Positions 51,898 through 59,887 of a stretch of 64,000 nt of DNA are shown piece after piece. The notes under the pieces were generated by a model that searched no databases, was not told the DNA's origin, and was given only the letters and a program-made list of their open reading frames with translations. The stretch spans positions 1-64,000 of the forward strand of contig DASXZJ010000003.1 in the NCBI GenBank assembly GCA_036502025.1, read 5' to 3'. Every line of letters begins with the position of its first letter. Within the stretch, counting starts at the first letter, position 1. Source of the stretch: Bog-473 sp036502025. Lineage in GTDB: Bacteria > Actinomycetota > Acidimicrobiia > Acidimicrobiales > RAAP-2. The translations under genes and the position numbers were made by a program.

Positions 51898-53100
51898 GTG
51901 CCAACCGGCCCGCCACCCGGCGACACGCCCGCCCCGCCGCCGTACCTCGCCGGGCGACTCCGGCGCTTCACCACCACCGTCTTCTCGGAGATGTCCGAGC
52001 TCGCCACCGCCACCGGATCCCTCAACCTCGGGCAGGGCTTTCCCGACACCGATGGCCCGGCCGAGCTGGCCGAGGTGGCCATGGAGGCCATCGCCGCCGG
52101 GCGCAACCAGTACCCGCCCAGCGCCGGCCTGCCCGAGCTGCGGGCCGCCGTCGCCGAGCATCAGGCCGCCTGGTACGGGCTCGCCTTCGACCCCGACGAC
52201 GAGGTGCTCGTCACCACGGGGGCCACCGAGGCCGTCGCCGCCACCATGCTGGCGCTGTGCGAGCCGGGCGACGAGGTGGTCATGTTCGAGCCGTCCTACG
52301 ACTCCTACGCCGCCTGCGCCTCCATGGCCGGTGCCACGCCACGCCTGGTGCGCCTGCACGCGCCCGACTGGTCCTTCAACCCCGACGAGCTGCGGGCCGC
52401 CGTCGGGCCCCGCACCCGGTTCATCCTGCTCAACTCCCCGCACAACCCGACCGGCAAGGTGTTCGGGCCCGACGAGCTGGCGCTGGTGGCCGAGCTCTGT
52501 GCCGCCCACGACATCCTGGCCGTGACCGACGAGGTCTACGAGCACCTGATCTTCGAAGGCACCCACGTCCCCCTGGCCACCCTGCCCGGGATGGCGGAGC
52601 GCACGGTCTCCATCTCCTCGGGCGGCAAGACCTTCTCGTTCACCGGATGGAAGGTCGGTTGGGTCACCGCCCGGCCCGCGCTGATCTCGGCCGTCCGCGC
52701 CGCCAAGCAGTTCCTGACCTACACCAGCGGGGCGCCCTTCCAGCTGGCCATCGCCCGCGGCCTGACCGCCGAGCCCGCCTTGCTCAACCGGCCCGGCGCC
52801 CTGCTGGCCGCCAAGCGAGACCTCTTCTGTGACGGCCTGGCCTCGCTCGGCTACACCGTCCACCGCCCGGCCGCCACCTACTTCGCCACCACCGACATCA
52901 CCGCGGTGGCGCCCGGCCTCAGCGCCCTCGAGTTCTGCCGGGCGCTCCCCGAGCGCTGCGGCGTGGTGGCCATCCCGAGCTCGGTTTTCTACGACCCCGA
53001 CGACCCCGGGGCCGGCCGCACCCTGGTCCGTTGGGCCTTCTGCAAGCGCGACGCCGTGCTGGAGGAGGCGCTCTCCCGTTTAACATCGTGGTCAGCATGA
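51898..53100 (+). CDS. Class I/II PLP aminotransferase
   Basis: 400 residues from the GTG at 51898. NLGQGFPDTDGP is the substrate-side loop. RNQYPPSAGLPELRAAVAEH, LVTTGATEAVAATMLAL, LNSPHNPTGKVF (Asn/Pro binding PLP), VTDEVYEHLIF (Asp, Tyr) and SGGKTFSFTGWKVGWV (Schiff-base Lys) follow. The motif set fits the kynurenine/methionine aminotransferase and DapC-like subgroup; the specific amino donor is not clear. It is the first gene of a six-gene overlapping run; its TGA overlaps the ATG of the PhzF gene. Confidence 0.93.
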   Translation: MPTGPPPGDTPAPPPYLAGRLRRFTTTVFSEMSELATATGSLNLGQGFPDTDGPAELAEVAMEAIAAGRNQYPPSAGLPELRAAVAEHQAAWYGLAFDPDDEVLVTTGATEAVAATMLALCEPGDEVVMFEPSYDSYAACASMAGATPRLVRLHAPDWSFNPDELRAAVGPRTRFILLNSPHNPTGKVFGPDELALVAELCAAHDILAVTDEVYEHLIFEGTHVPLATLPGMAERTVSISSGGKTFSFTGWKVGWVTARPALISAVRAAKQFLTYTSGAPFQLAIARGLTAEPALLNRPGALLAAKRDLFCDGLASLGYTVHRPAATYFATTDITAVAPGLSALEFCRALPERCGVVAIPSSVFYDPDDPGAGRTLVRWAFCKRDAVLEEALSRLTSWSA

Positions 53101-53951
53101 CCGCCTCGCTCACCTGGGTTGACGCCTTCACCGATCCCCTCGCGAGTTCCAACGGCAAGAGGTTCTCGGGCAACCAGGCCGCCGTCTGCCTCCCCGACCC
53201 CGACGCCACCCTCAGCGACGAGTTCATGCAGTCGCTCGCCTTCGAGCTGGGCCTCTCCGAGACCGCCTTCGTCACCCCCACGCCAACCGACGCCCCGGCC
53301 GCCCCCGACTTCGACCTCCGCTGGTTCACGCCCACGGTCGAGGTCGACCTGTGCGGGCACGCCACCCTGGCCTCGGCCCACGCGCTGCGCCAGCGCGGGG
53401 TGGTGGACGGCACGGTACCGGTCACCTTCCACACCCGCAGCGGGCCGCTCAGGGCCGCCTTCGATGGGGACAGCATCGAGCTGGACTTCCCGGCCGACCC
53501 CTTCGTCGGTGGTCCGCTGCCCGCCCCCCTCACCTCGCAGTTCGACGGAAGCGACGTCATCGCCTGCGGGCGCACCGGCTTCTACACCGTGGTGGTCCTG
53601 GCCACCGAAGCGGCGGTGCGCGACTTCCGGCCCGACCTGGCCGCCATCGCCGCCGTCGACAACAAGGCCCTGCTCATCACGGCGGCCACGGCGGCGACCA
53701 CGGCCACCGCCACCGCCGGCGCCGACTACGTCCTCCGGGTCTTCGGCCCCAATGTGGGGATCGACGAGGACCCGGCGACGGGATCGGCGCAGTGCTCGGC
53801 CGGGCCGTACTGGGCCACCGCCCTCGGCAAAGTCGACCTCGTCGCCCTCCAGGCCTCTCCCCGGGGCGCGCGCTTCCGGGTGCGCCCCGGCCCGGACCGC
53901 GTCCGCATCGCCGGGACTGCAACAACGGTTTTTGAGGGCCACCTGTGCTAA
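53097..53951 (+). CDS. PhzF-family isomerase
   Basis: 284 residues. The pattern is FSGNQAAVCLPD, LGLSETAFVTP with the catalytic Glu, LRWFTPTVEVDLCGHATLAS and VFGPNVGIDEDPATGSAQCS. PhzF proteins are diaminopimelate-epimerase-fold isomerases acting on amino-acid-like or phenazine precursors. No other phz gene is here, so phenazine synthesis is unlikely. The coupling with an aminotransferase suggests amino-acid metabolite modification or repair (inference). The start overlaps the previous stop by 4 nt. Confidence 0.94.
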   Translation: MTASLTWVDAFTDPLASSNGKRFSGNQAAVCLPDPDATLSDEFMQSLAFELGLSETAFVTPTPTDAPAAPDFDLRWFTPTVEVDLCGHATLASAHALRQRGVVDGTVPVTFHTRSGPLRAAFDGDSIELDFPADPFVGGPLPAPLTSQFDGSDVIACGRTGFYTVVVLATEAAVRDFRPDLAAIAAVDNKALLITAATAATTATATAGADYVLRVFGPNVGIDEDPATGSAQCSAGPYWATALGKVDLVALQASPRGARFRVRPGPDRVRIAGTATTVFEGHLC

Positions 53952-54517
53952 CCCTGTCCCTCATGGGCGCGCCATCTGTCCCGCTCCGGGCCCTGGTGGA
54001 GGGCCATGAGCCCACCTCGCCCCGCGAGCGCGCCGCCAAGGCGCGCTTCCTGGCCGAGCTCGAGCGCCTGCCCGACCCCGGCAACGAGCACGCCGACCCC
54101 ACCCACGTCACCGCCTCGGCCCTCGTCGTCGGCACCAGGGGCACGGTCCTGCACCTCCACAAGCGCCTCGGCCGCTGGATGCAGCCCGGCGGGCACATCG
54201 ACCCCGGCGAGGCGCCCCCTGACGCGGCCCGGCGCGAGGCCACCGAGGAGCTCGGTCTGGCCGTCGAGCATCCGGCGGATGGGCCGCGGCTGATCCACCT
54301 CGACGTCCATGAGGCGGCCCTCGGCCATACCCACCTCGACCTGCGCTACCTGCTGCTCGGCCCCGAGGCCGACCCCGACCCGCCGCCCGGCGAGAGCCAG
54401 CAGGCCCGCTGGTGCAGCTGGGACGAGGCGGCGGCCGAGGCCGACGACGCGCTGGCCGGCGCCCTGGCGATCGCCCGGGAACAGTGGGAGTCGCTCAGCT
54501 CGGGCGGCGCCTCGTGA
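53945..54517 (+). CDS. Nudix hydrolase
   Basis: 190 residues from the GTG at 53945, overlapping PhzF by 7 nt, with GAGGG 6 nt before it. The Nudix box GX5EX7REUXEEXGU is complete: GHIDPGE then APPDAARREATEELGL. RLGRWMQPGGH precedes the box. The typical substrate is a nucleoside diphosphate linked to X; the N-terminal 60-residue helical leader is unassigned. Part of the overlapping run. Confidence 0.95.
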   Translation: MLTLSLMGAPSVPLRALVEGHEPTSPRERAAKARFLAELERLPDPGNEHADPTHVTASALVVGTRGTVLHLHKRLGRWMQPGGHIDPGEAPPDAARREATEELGLAVEHPADGPRLIHLDVHEAALGHTHLDLRYLLLGPEADPDPPPGESQQARWCSWDEAAAEADDALAGALAIAREQWESLSSGGAS

Positions 54518-55236
54518 GCGACGACTCGCTCGCCAAGCTCCTCGCCGTCCAGGACCTCGACACGTCCGTCACCCAGCTCCAGCACCGGCGCGTCGCGCTG
54601 GCCGAGAAGGCCGGGCTGACCGCGCTCGAGGCCACCCTGGCCACGTTGACGGCCGAGCAGGCCGACGCCGAAGCGCGCCGGGCCGAGCTGGTGCGGGTGC
54701 AGAAGGACCTGGAGTCCCAGATCGGCACCATCAACGAGCGGCGCGGCGGCATCGAGCAGCGGATGTACGCCGCCCGTGGTTCCTCCACCCGCGATCTTCA
54801 GGCCATGGACGAGGAGGTGCGCCACCTGACCCAGCGCCGGTCCGAGCTCGAGGAGCAGGAGCTGGTGGCCATGGTCGACCAGGAGCCCGTCGACGCCGAG
54901 CTCAAGGTGCTGGCCGAACGCCGGGCACCCGTCGAGGCCGAGGTGGGCACCCTGCGGGTCGAGGTCGCGGCCGGCCAGGCCGAAATCGACGCCGAGCTGG
55001 TCACGGCCACCGCGGCCCGTGCGGCCGCGGCGGCCGAGCTGCCGGCCGCGCTGGCCGATCGCTACGAGGCCCTGCGGACGCGCCTGCGAGGCGTGGGGGC
55101 GGCCCGGCTGATCGGACACCATTGCGACGGCTGCCACCTCGAGCTGTCCTCGGTCGAGGTCGAGCGCATCCGGGCCCTCCCGCCGGACACCGTCGCCACC
55201 TGCGACCAGTGCGGCCGCATCCTCGTCCCGGTGTGA
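54514..55236 (+). CDS. Coiled-coil protein with C4 zinc ribbon (CT398/Rv2229c-like)
   Basis: 240 residues from the GTG at 54514 (4-nt overlap with Nudix). Residues 1-175 are a long antiparallel coiled coil with heptads of Leu/Ala (LAKLLAVQDLDTSVTQLQHR). A C-terminal C4 zinc ribbon has CDGC at about 204-207 and CDQC at about 230-233. The family is often next to a Nif3-like protein and a histidine phosphatase in actinobacteria. The phosphatase is next door here, but Nif3 is not. Proposed to bind nucleic acid or proteins; the role is unproven. Confidence 0.93.
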   Translation: MSDDSLAKLLAVQDLDTSVTQLQHRRVALAEKAGLTALEATLATLTAEQADAEARRAELVRVQKDLESQIGTINERRGGIEQRMYAARGSSTRDLQAMDEEVRHLTQRRSELEEQELVAMVDQEPVDAELKVLAERRAPVEAEVGTLRVEVAAGQAEIDAELVTATAARAAAAAELPAALADRYEALRTRLRGVGAARLIGHHCDGCHLELSSVEVERIRALPPDTVATCDQCGRILVPV

Positions 55237-55255
55237 CGAGCGCCCCGGACCCGCC

Positions 55256-55879
55256 GTGCTGATCCTGGTCCGGCACGGCGAGTCGAGTGCCAACGCGGCG
55301 GGCCTCCTGCTGGGGCGCACCGACGCCGAGTTGACCGAATGGGGCCGGACCCAGGCCGCCTCGGTGCGCCGGCTGCTGCGCCGCCCCGTCGAGCTGGTGC
55401 GCACCAGCCCGCTGGCCCGGGCCCGCGACACGGCCGCGCTCCTCGGCGTCGACGCGCCGATCGTGATCGACGACCGCTGGGTCGAGGTCGACTACGGCGA
55501 GTTCGAGTGCCAACCCCTCCGCGAGATACCGGCCGAGGTCTGGCGCAACTGGCGGTCCGACCCCGGCTTCCGCCCCGCCGGGGGCGAGACCCTGGCCGAG
55601 GTGGACACCCGCGTCGCCGCCGCTTGCCAGGACCTCTTCGCCGCCGACGGGTCCGGCGCCCGGTCACCGGGCGGTGACGTGGTGGTGGTGAGCCACGTGA
55701 CGCCGATCAAGGCGGCCGTCGCCTGGGCGCTCGGCGCCGGGGCCGGGCTGTCCTGGCGCCTCCACCTCAACACCGCCTCGGTGACCCGGATCGGCTGGGG
55801 CAACGGGGGCCCGGTGCTGCACGGCTACAACGAGGTGGCGCCGACCGACGAGGGCACGTCACAATCACCGGGTGCCTGA
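55256..55879 (+). CDS. Histidine phosphatase superfamily protein (phosphoglycerate-mutase-like)
   Basis: 207 residues. It starts MLILVRHGESSAN with the RHG catalytic His. LVRTSPLARARDTAALL gives the second Arg, and WVEVDYGEFE and VVVVSHVTPIKAAVAWAL give the second His. GRTDAELTEWGRTQA is the standard early helix. It probably removes phosphate from a small molecule (a CobC-like alpha-ribazole phosphatase is one possibility). It lies 20 nt downstream of the zinc-ribbon gene. Confidence 0.93.
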   Translation: MLILVRHGESSANAAGLLLGRTDAELTEWGRTQAASVRRLLRRPVELVRTSPLARARDTAALLGVDAPIVIDDRWVEVDYGEFECQPLREIPAEVWRNWRSDPGFRPAGGETLAEVDTRVAAACQDLFAADGSGARSPGGDVVVVSHVTPIKAAVAWALGAGAGLSWRLHLNTASVTRIGWGNGGPVLHGYNEVAPTDEGTSQSPGA

Positions 55880-56507
55880 GCCCTCCCCGACGCTGGCCGA
55901 GCTGCGCCCGCCGGCGGATGACGCCGAGCTCCCGGTCCACCGGCGCACCATCGACATGTCCGTGTTCGGGCGGGGCGACCACCTGGTGGTGCTCGGCACC
56001 CTGCACGACCAGCGGCCCTGGGCCTCGGGTGAGCTCGGCCCGAGAGATCTGCACCACATGGAACTGGGGATCGTGGTCCGCCGTGACGACCTGGTCATCG
56101 TCGACGCGGCGGCCTCCATGGGGACCTACCCGCACGCCGAGTGCCCCAGCATCGAGGGCGCCTTCTCCGACCTGATCGGCCTGTCGGTCTCCCGGGGGTA
56201 CAGCAACGCGGTCCAGGCGCGCTTCGGGCGCGAGCGCGGCTGCAGCCACATCGAGTTCCTGGCCCGTGCCCTCGGCCCCGTCGTCATCCAGGCCCTCACC
56301 TCGTCCGCCGCCTACCGCGTCGAGCACGGTGACGGCGAGGAGGCATTCGGCGAGGGCGGCCTTTCGTGGTTGAACAACACCTGTCACCTCTGGGCCGAGG
56401 GTGGCATCGGCGCCCAGAAGGTGGCGACCGGCTGGCGGCCGGGCCAGGCCGAGTACCCGGCCCCCTCGCTCGTCCAGATCCGTCGCCGGCTGACCCAGAA
56501 CACCTAG
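55872..56507 (+). CDS. DUF2889 family protein
   Basis: 211 residues from the GTG at 55872, overlapping the phosphatase by 8 nt. The signature is SIEGAFSDLIGLSVSRGYSN followed by VQARFGRERGCSHIEFLARA and LGPVVIQAL, characteristic of DUF2889, with a His/Glu/Cys-rich centre. TCHLWAEGGIGAQKVATGW closes it. Function unknown. It is the last gene of the run; a 57-nt gap separates it from the beta-helix protein. Confidence 0.88.
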   Translation: MPEPSPTLAELRPPADDAELPVHRRTIDMSVFGRGDHLVVLGTLHDQRPWASGELGPRDLHHMELGIVVRRDDLVIVDAAASMGTYPHAECPSIEGAFSDLIGLSVSRGYSNAVQARFGRERGCSHIEFLARALGPVVIQALTSSAAYRVEHGDGEEAFGEGGLSWLNNTCHLWAEGGIGAQKVATGWRPGQAEYPAPSLVQIRRRLTQNT

Positions 56508-56564
56508 CTCGCCGGGTCGGCTCCGGTATGGTTCCGGCGGGGGCTGAGCAGCTGGGGTGACGAC

Positions 56565-58190
56565 ATGGCGATGAGGCGGCGGGCAGGTCTCTGGCGCGGG
56601 GTGGCTCCTATGGCCGCCGCTCTGCTGGTGGGCAGCACGTTGGTGGTCGGCGCGACGACGGTGGCGACGACGGGCGCCGCGGCCAGCAGCTCGAGCGTGC
56701 TGCTGGTGGGCACCTTTCACGGCCGGGCGGGCCAGTACCGCACCATCCAGGCTGCGGTGAACGCGGCGCATCCGGGCGACTACATCCTGGTCGCCCCGGG
56801 CGACTACCACGAGAGCGACGACGCCCACGGTGTGACCAGGAGCGATCTGGGGGACGGTGACCACGGGGGGCTGGTGATCAGGACCTCCGATCTGCACATC
56901 ATCGGCATGAACCGCGACACGGTCATCGTCGACGGCACCAAGGCCGGCGCGCCCACCCCGTGCAGCGCGGCGCCGCAGTACCAGAACTACGGACCGGTGG
57001 TGAAGGGCAAGGCGCAGGGTCGCAACGGCATCGTGATCTGGAAGGCCAGCCACGTCAGCATCGAGAACCTGACCGCCTGCAACTTCTTGGACGGTCCCGG
57101 CGACTCGGGCAACGAGATCTGGTGGAACGGCGGCGACAATTCCGGAAAGATCGGCCTGACCGGTTACACGGGCAACTACCTGACCGGCACCTCGACCTTC
57201 TTCGGCACCGAGGACACCGCCGCCTCCTACGGCATCTTTTCCTCCAACTCGGCCGGGCCGGCGGGGTGGGACCAGATCTACGGCAGCAACATGAACGACT
57301 CGGGCATGTACGTCGGCGCCTGCCATCAGGTGTGCGACGTCACCATCAACCACGCCTGGATGGAGAACAACGCGCTGGGCTACTCGGGCACCAACTCGGG
57401 CGGGGCGATCGTCATCGAGAACTCGCAGTTCGACAACAATGAGGACGGGGTCGACACCAACACGCAGATCGGCGGCGACCCGCCGGCGCCGCAGAACGGC
57501 GACTGCCCGGGCCAGGCGATCAGCCCGATCACCCACACCCGCTCGTGCTGGGTCTTCATCGACAACGACGTGCACGACAACAACAATCCCAACGCTCCCG
57601 AGGCGGGTTCGGCGGCCGCCGGCCCGATCGGCACCGGCATGACCGTTTCGGGCGCCCGCAACGTGACCATCAAGGACAACAACTTCTCCAACAACGGCGC
57701 CTGGGGCGTTCTCTTCGTGCCCTACCCCGACAGCGGCAAGCCCTCGGCGGGGCAGACCTGCAAGGGCACGGGCGGGTTCGAGACCAAGGGCTTCGGCTGC
57801 GTCTACGACCCCGAAGGCGACGCCCTGCTGCAGAACACGTTCACCAACGACGGCTTCTTCGGGAACCCCGACAACGTGGACTTCGGGCAGATCACCCTCG
57901 ACGCCGGCATTCCGAGCAACTGCTACGCCGGCAACCGCGCCCCGCTGGGTAGCGCGCCGCCCGACCTGGAGGCCACCCAGCCCGTCTGCGGCAAGACCAC
58001 CACCGCGGCCAACACCGGCGGCGCGCTGCTGGGCCAGGTGCTCTGTGACACCGGGTTCGGCACCTGCCCGGCGGGCGCCAAGTACCCCCCGGCCACCGGG
58101 GTCCAGCTCGAGCGGTTCCCGCAGGGCCTGCCCACCATGCCCGATCCCTGCCGCGGCGTGCCGGCCAACGCGTGGTGCTCCAGCCAGTGA
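56565..58190 (+). CDS. Secreted right-handed beta-helix (pectin-lyase fold) protein
   Basis: 541 residues with a signal peptide (VAPMAAALLVGSTLVVGATT, cleaved near ATTGAAASS). YRTIQAAVNAAHPGDYILVA then PGDYHES is the standard N-cap of parallel beta-helix repeat proteins. About nine coils follow, with stacked Asn ladders (NVTIKDNNFSNNGAWGVLFV; VVIENSQFDNNEDGVDTN) and many Cys. Family members include polysaccharide lyases and surface-binding repeat proteins; I see no clear lyase active site. Role probably extracellular polysaccharide binding or cleavage. Confidence 0.86.
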   Translation: MAMRRRAGLWRGVAPMAAALLVGSTLVVGATTVATTGAAASSSSVLLVGTFHGRAGQYRTIQAAVNAAHPGDYILVAPGDYHESDDAHGVTRSDLGDGDHGGLVIRTSDLHIIGMNRDTVIVDGTKAGAPTPCSAAPQYQNYGPVVKGKAQGRNGIVIWKASHVSIENLTACNFLDGPGDSGNEIWWNGGDNSGKIGLTGYTGNYLTGTSTFFGTEDTAASYGIFSSNSAGPAGWDQIYGSNMNDSGMYVGACHQVCDVTINHAWMENNALGYSGTNSGGAIVIENSQFDNNEDGVDTNTQIGGDPPAPQNGDCPGQAISPITHTRSCWVFIDNDVHDNNNPNAPEAGSAAAGPIGTGMTVSGARNVTIKDNNFSNNGAWGVLFVPYPDSGKPSAGQTCKGTGGFETKGFGCVYDPEGDALLQNTFTNDGFFGNPDNVDFGQITLDAGIPSNCYAGNRAPLGSAPPDLEATQPVCGKTTTAANTGGALLGQVLCDTGFGTCPAGAKYPPATGVQLERFPQGLPTMPDPCRGVPANAWCSSQ

Positions 58191-58237
58191 GGCCCACCCT
58201 CTGACCGGCACCGCCTCGAGCCGGGCCGGGGACCGGG

Positions 58238-59887
58238 TTAATTGACGACGCGGCCCCCCTCGAGGGTGACGGTGGTGGCGCACCGCGCCGCTTCGGCCGC
58301 ACGGTGGGTGATGAGCAGCACGCTGCGCTCACCGGCGGCGGCCATGACATCGTCGAGCAGCTGATCGGCCAGGGCCACCTCGAGCCCGCTGGTCGGCTCG
58401 TCCAGGACCAGGACCCTTCCGCCGGCCAGCAGGGCCCGGGCGACCGCCAGCCGCCGCCGCTCACCGCCCGAGATCGACACGCCCTCGTTGCCGACCGGCG
58501 TATCGAGCCCGGCGGGCAAGGCGTCGACCCAGTCACTGAGCTGGGCTGCCGCCAGCGCGGCGGCGACCTCGGCCTCGGAGGCCTCGGGCCGACCGAGCGT
58601 CACGTTGGAGCGCAGGGTGCCGGTGAAGAGCTGGGCCCGCTGGTCCACCAGGGCGCAGGCGGCACGGACGTCGGCCTGGGCCAGCTGCTCGGCCGGGGTG
58701 CCACCCAGCGTCAGCGCCCCGGCCTCGAGTGGCCAGAAGCGCAGCAGGGCCGTGACGAGGCTCGACTTGCCGGCCCCGCTCGAGCCGGTGACCGCCACCG
58801 TGTCCCCGGGGGGGACCCCCAGGGTGACCGAGTCGAGCGCGCGGGGGAGCCGGGCCGCGTAGCGCAGGGAGGCGTGGCGGAACGACACCTCGGGGACGCC
58901 GTCGGGGAAGGGCGCTGTCACGGCGGGATCGAGCAGCGGGACCGGTACGGCGTCGAGGGCGAACAGGCGGCGGGCGGCCGCGGCGGCGGCCATGGCGCGC
59001 CCGACCGCCAGCGTCACGCCGGGGATCGGCTCGAAGGTGGCCAGGGCGGCCAGCGGCAGCACCGCCACCATGACGGGGTCGAGGTGGTGGGCGTGCACGG
59101 CGTCGACGGCGACGGCCAGCACGGCGGCCACGGCGAGGCCCGAGCAGAGCGAGATGAGCAGGGAGGCCGCCGCGGCTGACCGCGCCTCGGCCCGGGCCAG
59201 CGCGTCGGACCGTCCCTGGAGCGCCTCAATGCGGGCCAGCGCGGCGGCGTCGGCCCCGAACGCCAGGAGGTCGGGCGCGCCGTGGATGGCGTCGACCACC
59301 TGGGCCGAGAGGGCGCCCGCCAGCGCGGCGGCCTCGTCGTGCCTGCCGCGCCGCCCGGCGATGAGCGGGGGCACCGTGCCGGCGATCACCAGCGGTACGC
59401 CGAGCGCCAACGCGGCGGCCGGCAGCTCCAAGCCGACCCCGACCAGTCCCAGGGCGGCGGCGCCGGCGGCGATGGCCAGCGGGATGAGGGTGCGCAGGTA
59501 GAGGTCCTGCAGGGTCTCGACGTCGTCGATGGCGCGGGAGAGGAGGTCCCCGCTCCGCCAGCCCGCCAGCGCGGCCGGGACGCGCGGGGTGAGACAGTCG
59601 TAGAGCCAGACCCGCCACCGGGCCAGCGCCCGCAAAGCAGCGTCGTGGCCGACCAGCCGCTCGGCGTAGCGCAGCGGGCCCCGCAGGAAGGCCAGGACCT
59701 CCACCGCGGCCAGGATGCCGACCAGGGAGTCGAGTCCCGGCCGGAGGGCCGCCCGGCCGACGACGTAGCCCGAGCCGGCGAGCAGCCCGATGGTGGCGGC
59801 GGCCGAGGCCAACCCGAGCAGCCCGGCCAGGGCCAACCGCCCGTAGGGGGTGCCCGGTTCGGAGAGCACGCGACGCAGCGGTCGCAT
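58238..59887 (-). CDS. cydC: Thiol reductant ABC exporter, CydC subunit
   Basis: 549 residues from the ATG at 59887, which overlaps the CydD stop (ATGA). The N-terminal six-helix transmembrane domain is followed by an ATPase domain with Walker A VTGSSGAGKSSLVTALLRFW, Q-loop ALVDQRAQLF, signature SISGGERRRLAVARAL and Walker B VLVLDEPTSGLE. Length and TM pattern (GYVVGRAALRP; LRGPLRYAERLVGHDAALRA) match CydC. With CydD it exports cysteine or glutathione to the extracytoplasmic side to support cytochrome bd assembly. The cydAB oxidase genes are not in the window. Confidence 0.92.
   Translation of the reverse strand: MRPLRRVLSEPGTPYGRLALAGLLGLASAAATIGLLAGSGYVVGRAALRPGLDSLVGILAAVEVLAFLRGPLRYAERLVGHDAALRALARWRVWLYDCLTPRVPAALAGWRSGDLLSRAIDDVETLQDLYLRTLIPLAIAAGAAALGLVGVGLELPAAALALGVPLVIAGTVPPLIAGRRGRHDEAAALAGALSAQVVDAIHGAPDLLAFGADAAALARIEALQGRSDALARAEARSAAAASLLISLCSGLAVAAVLAVAVDAVHAHHLDPVMVAVLPLAALATFEPIPGVTLAVGRAMAAAAAARRLFALDAVPVPLLDPAVTAPFPDGVPEVSFRHASLRYAARLPRALDSVTLGVPPGDTVAVTGSSGAGKSSLVTALLRFWPLEAGALTLGGTPAEQLAQADVRAACALVDQRAQLFTGTLRSNVTLGRPEASEAEVAAALAAAQLSDWVDALPAGLDTPVGNEGVSISGGERRRLAVARALLAGGRVLVLDEPTSGLEVALADQLLDDVMAAAGERSVLLITHRAAEAARCATTVTLEGGRVVN

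Noticed and set aside
53097..53951. Phenazine biosynthesis cluster
   Set aside because: PhzF-family proteins are common stand-alone isomerases, and none of the core phz genes are present.
55767..58283. 838-residue minus-strand frame opposite DUF2889 and beta-helix genes
   Set aside because: Long only because of the base composition. Both plus-strand genes have recognisable families and a signal peptide.
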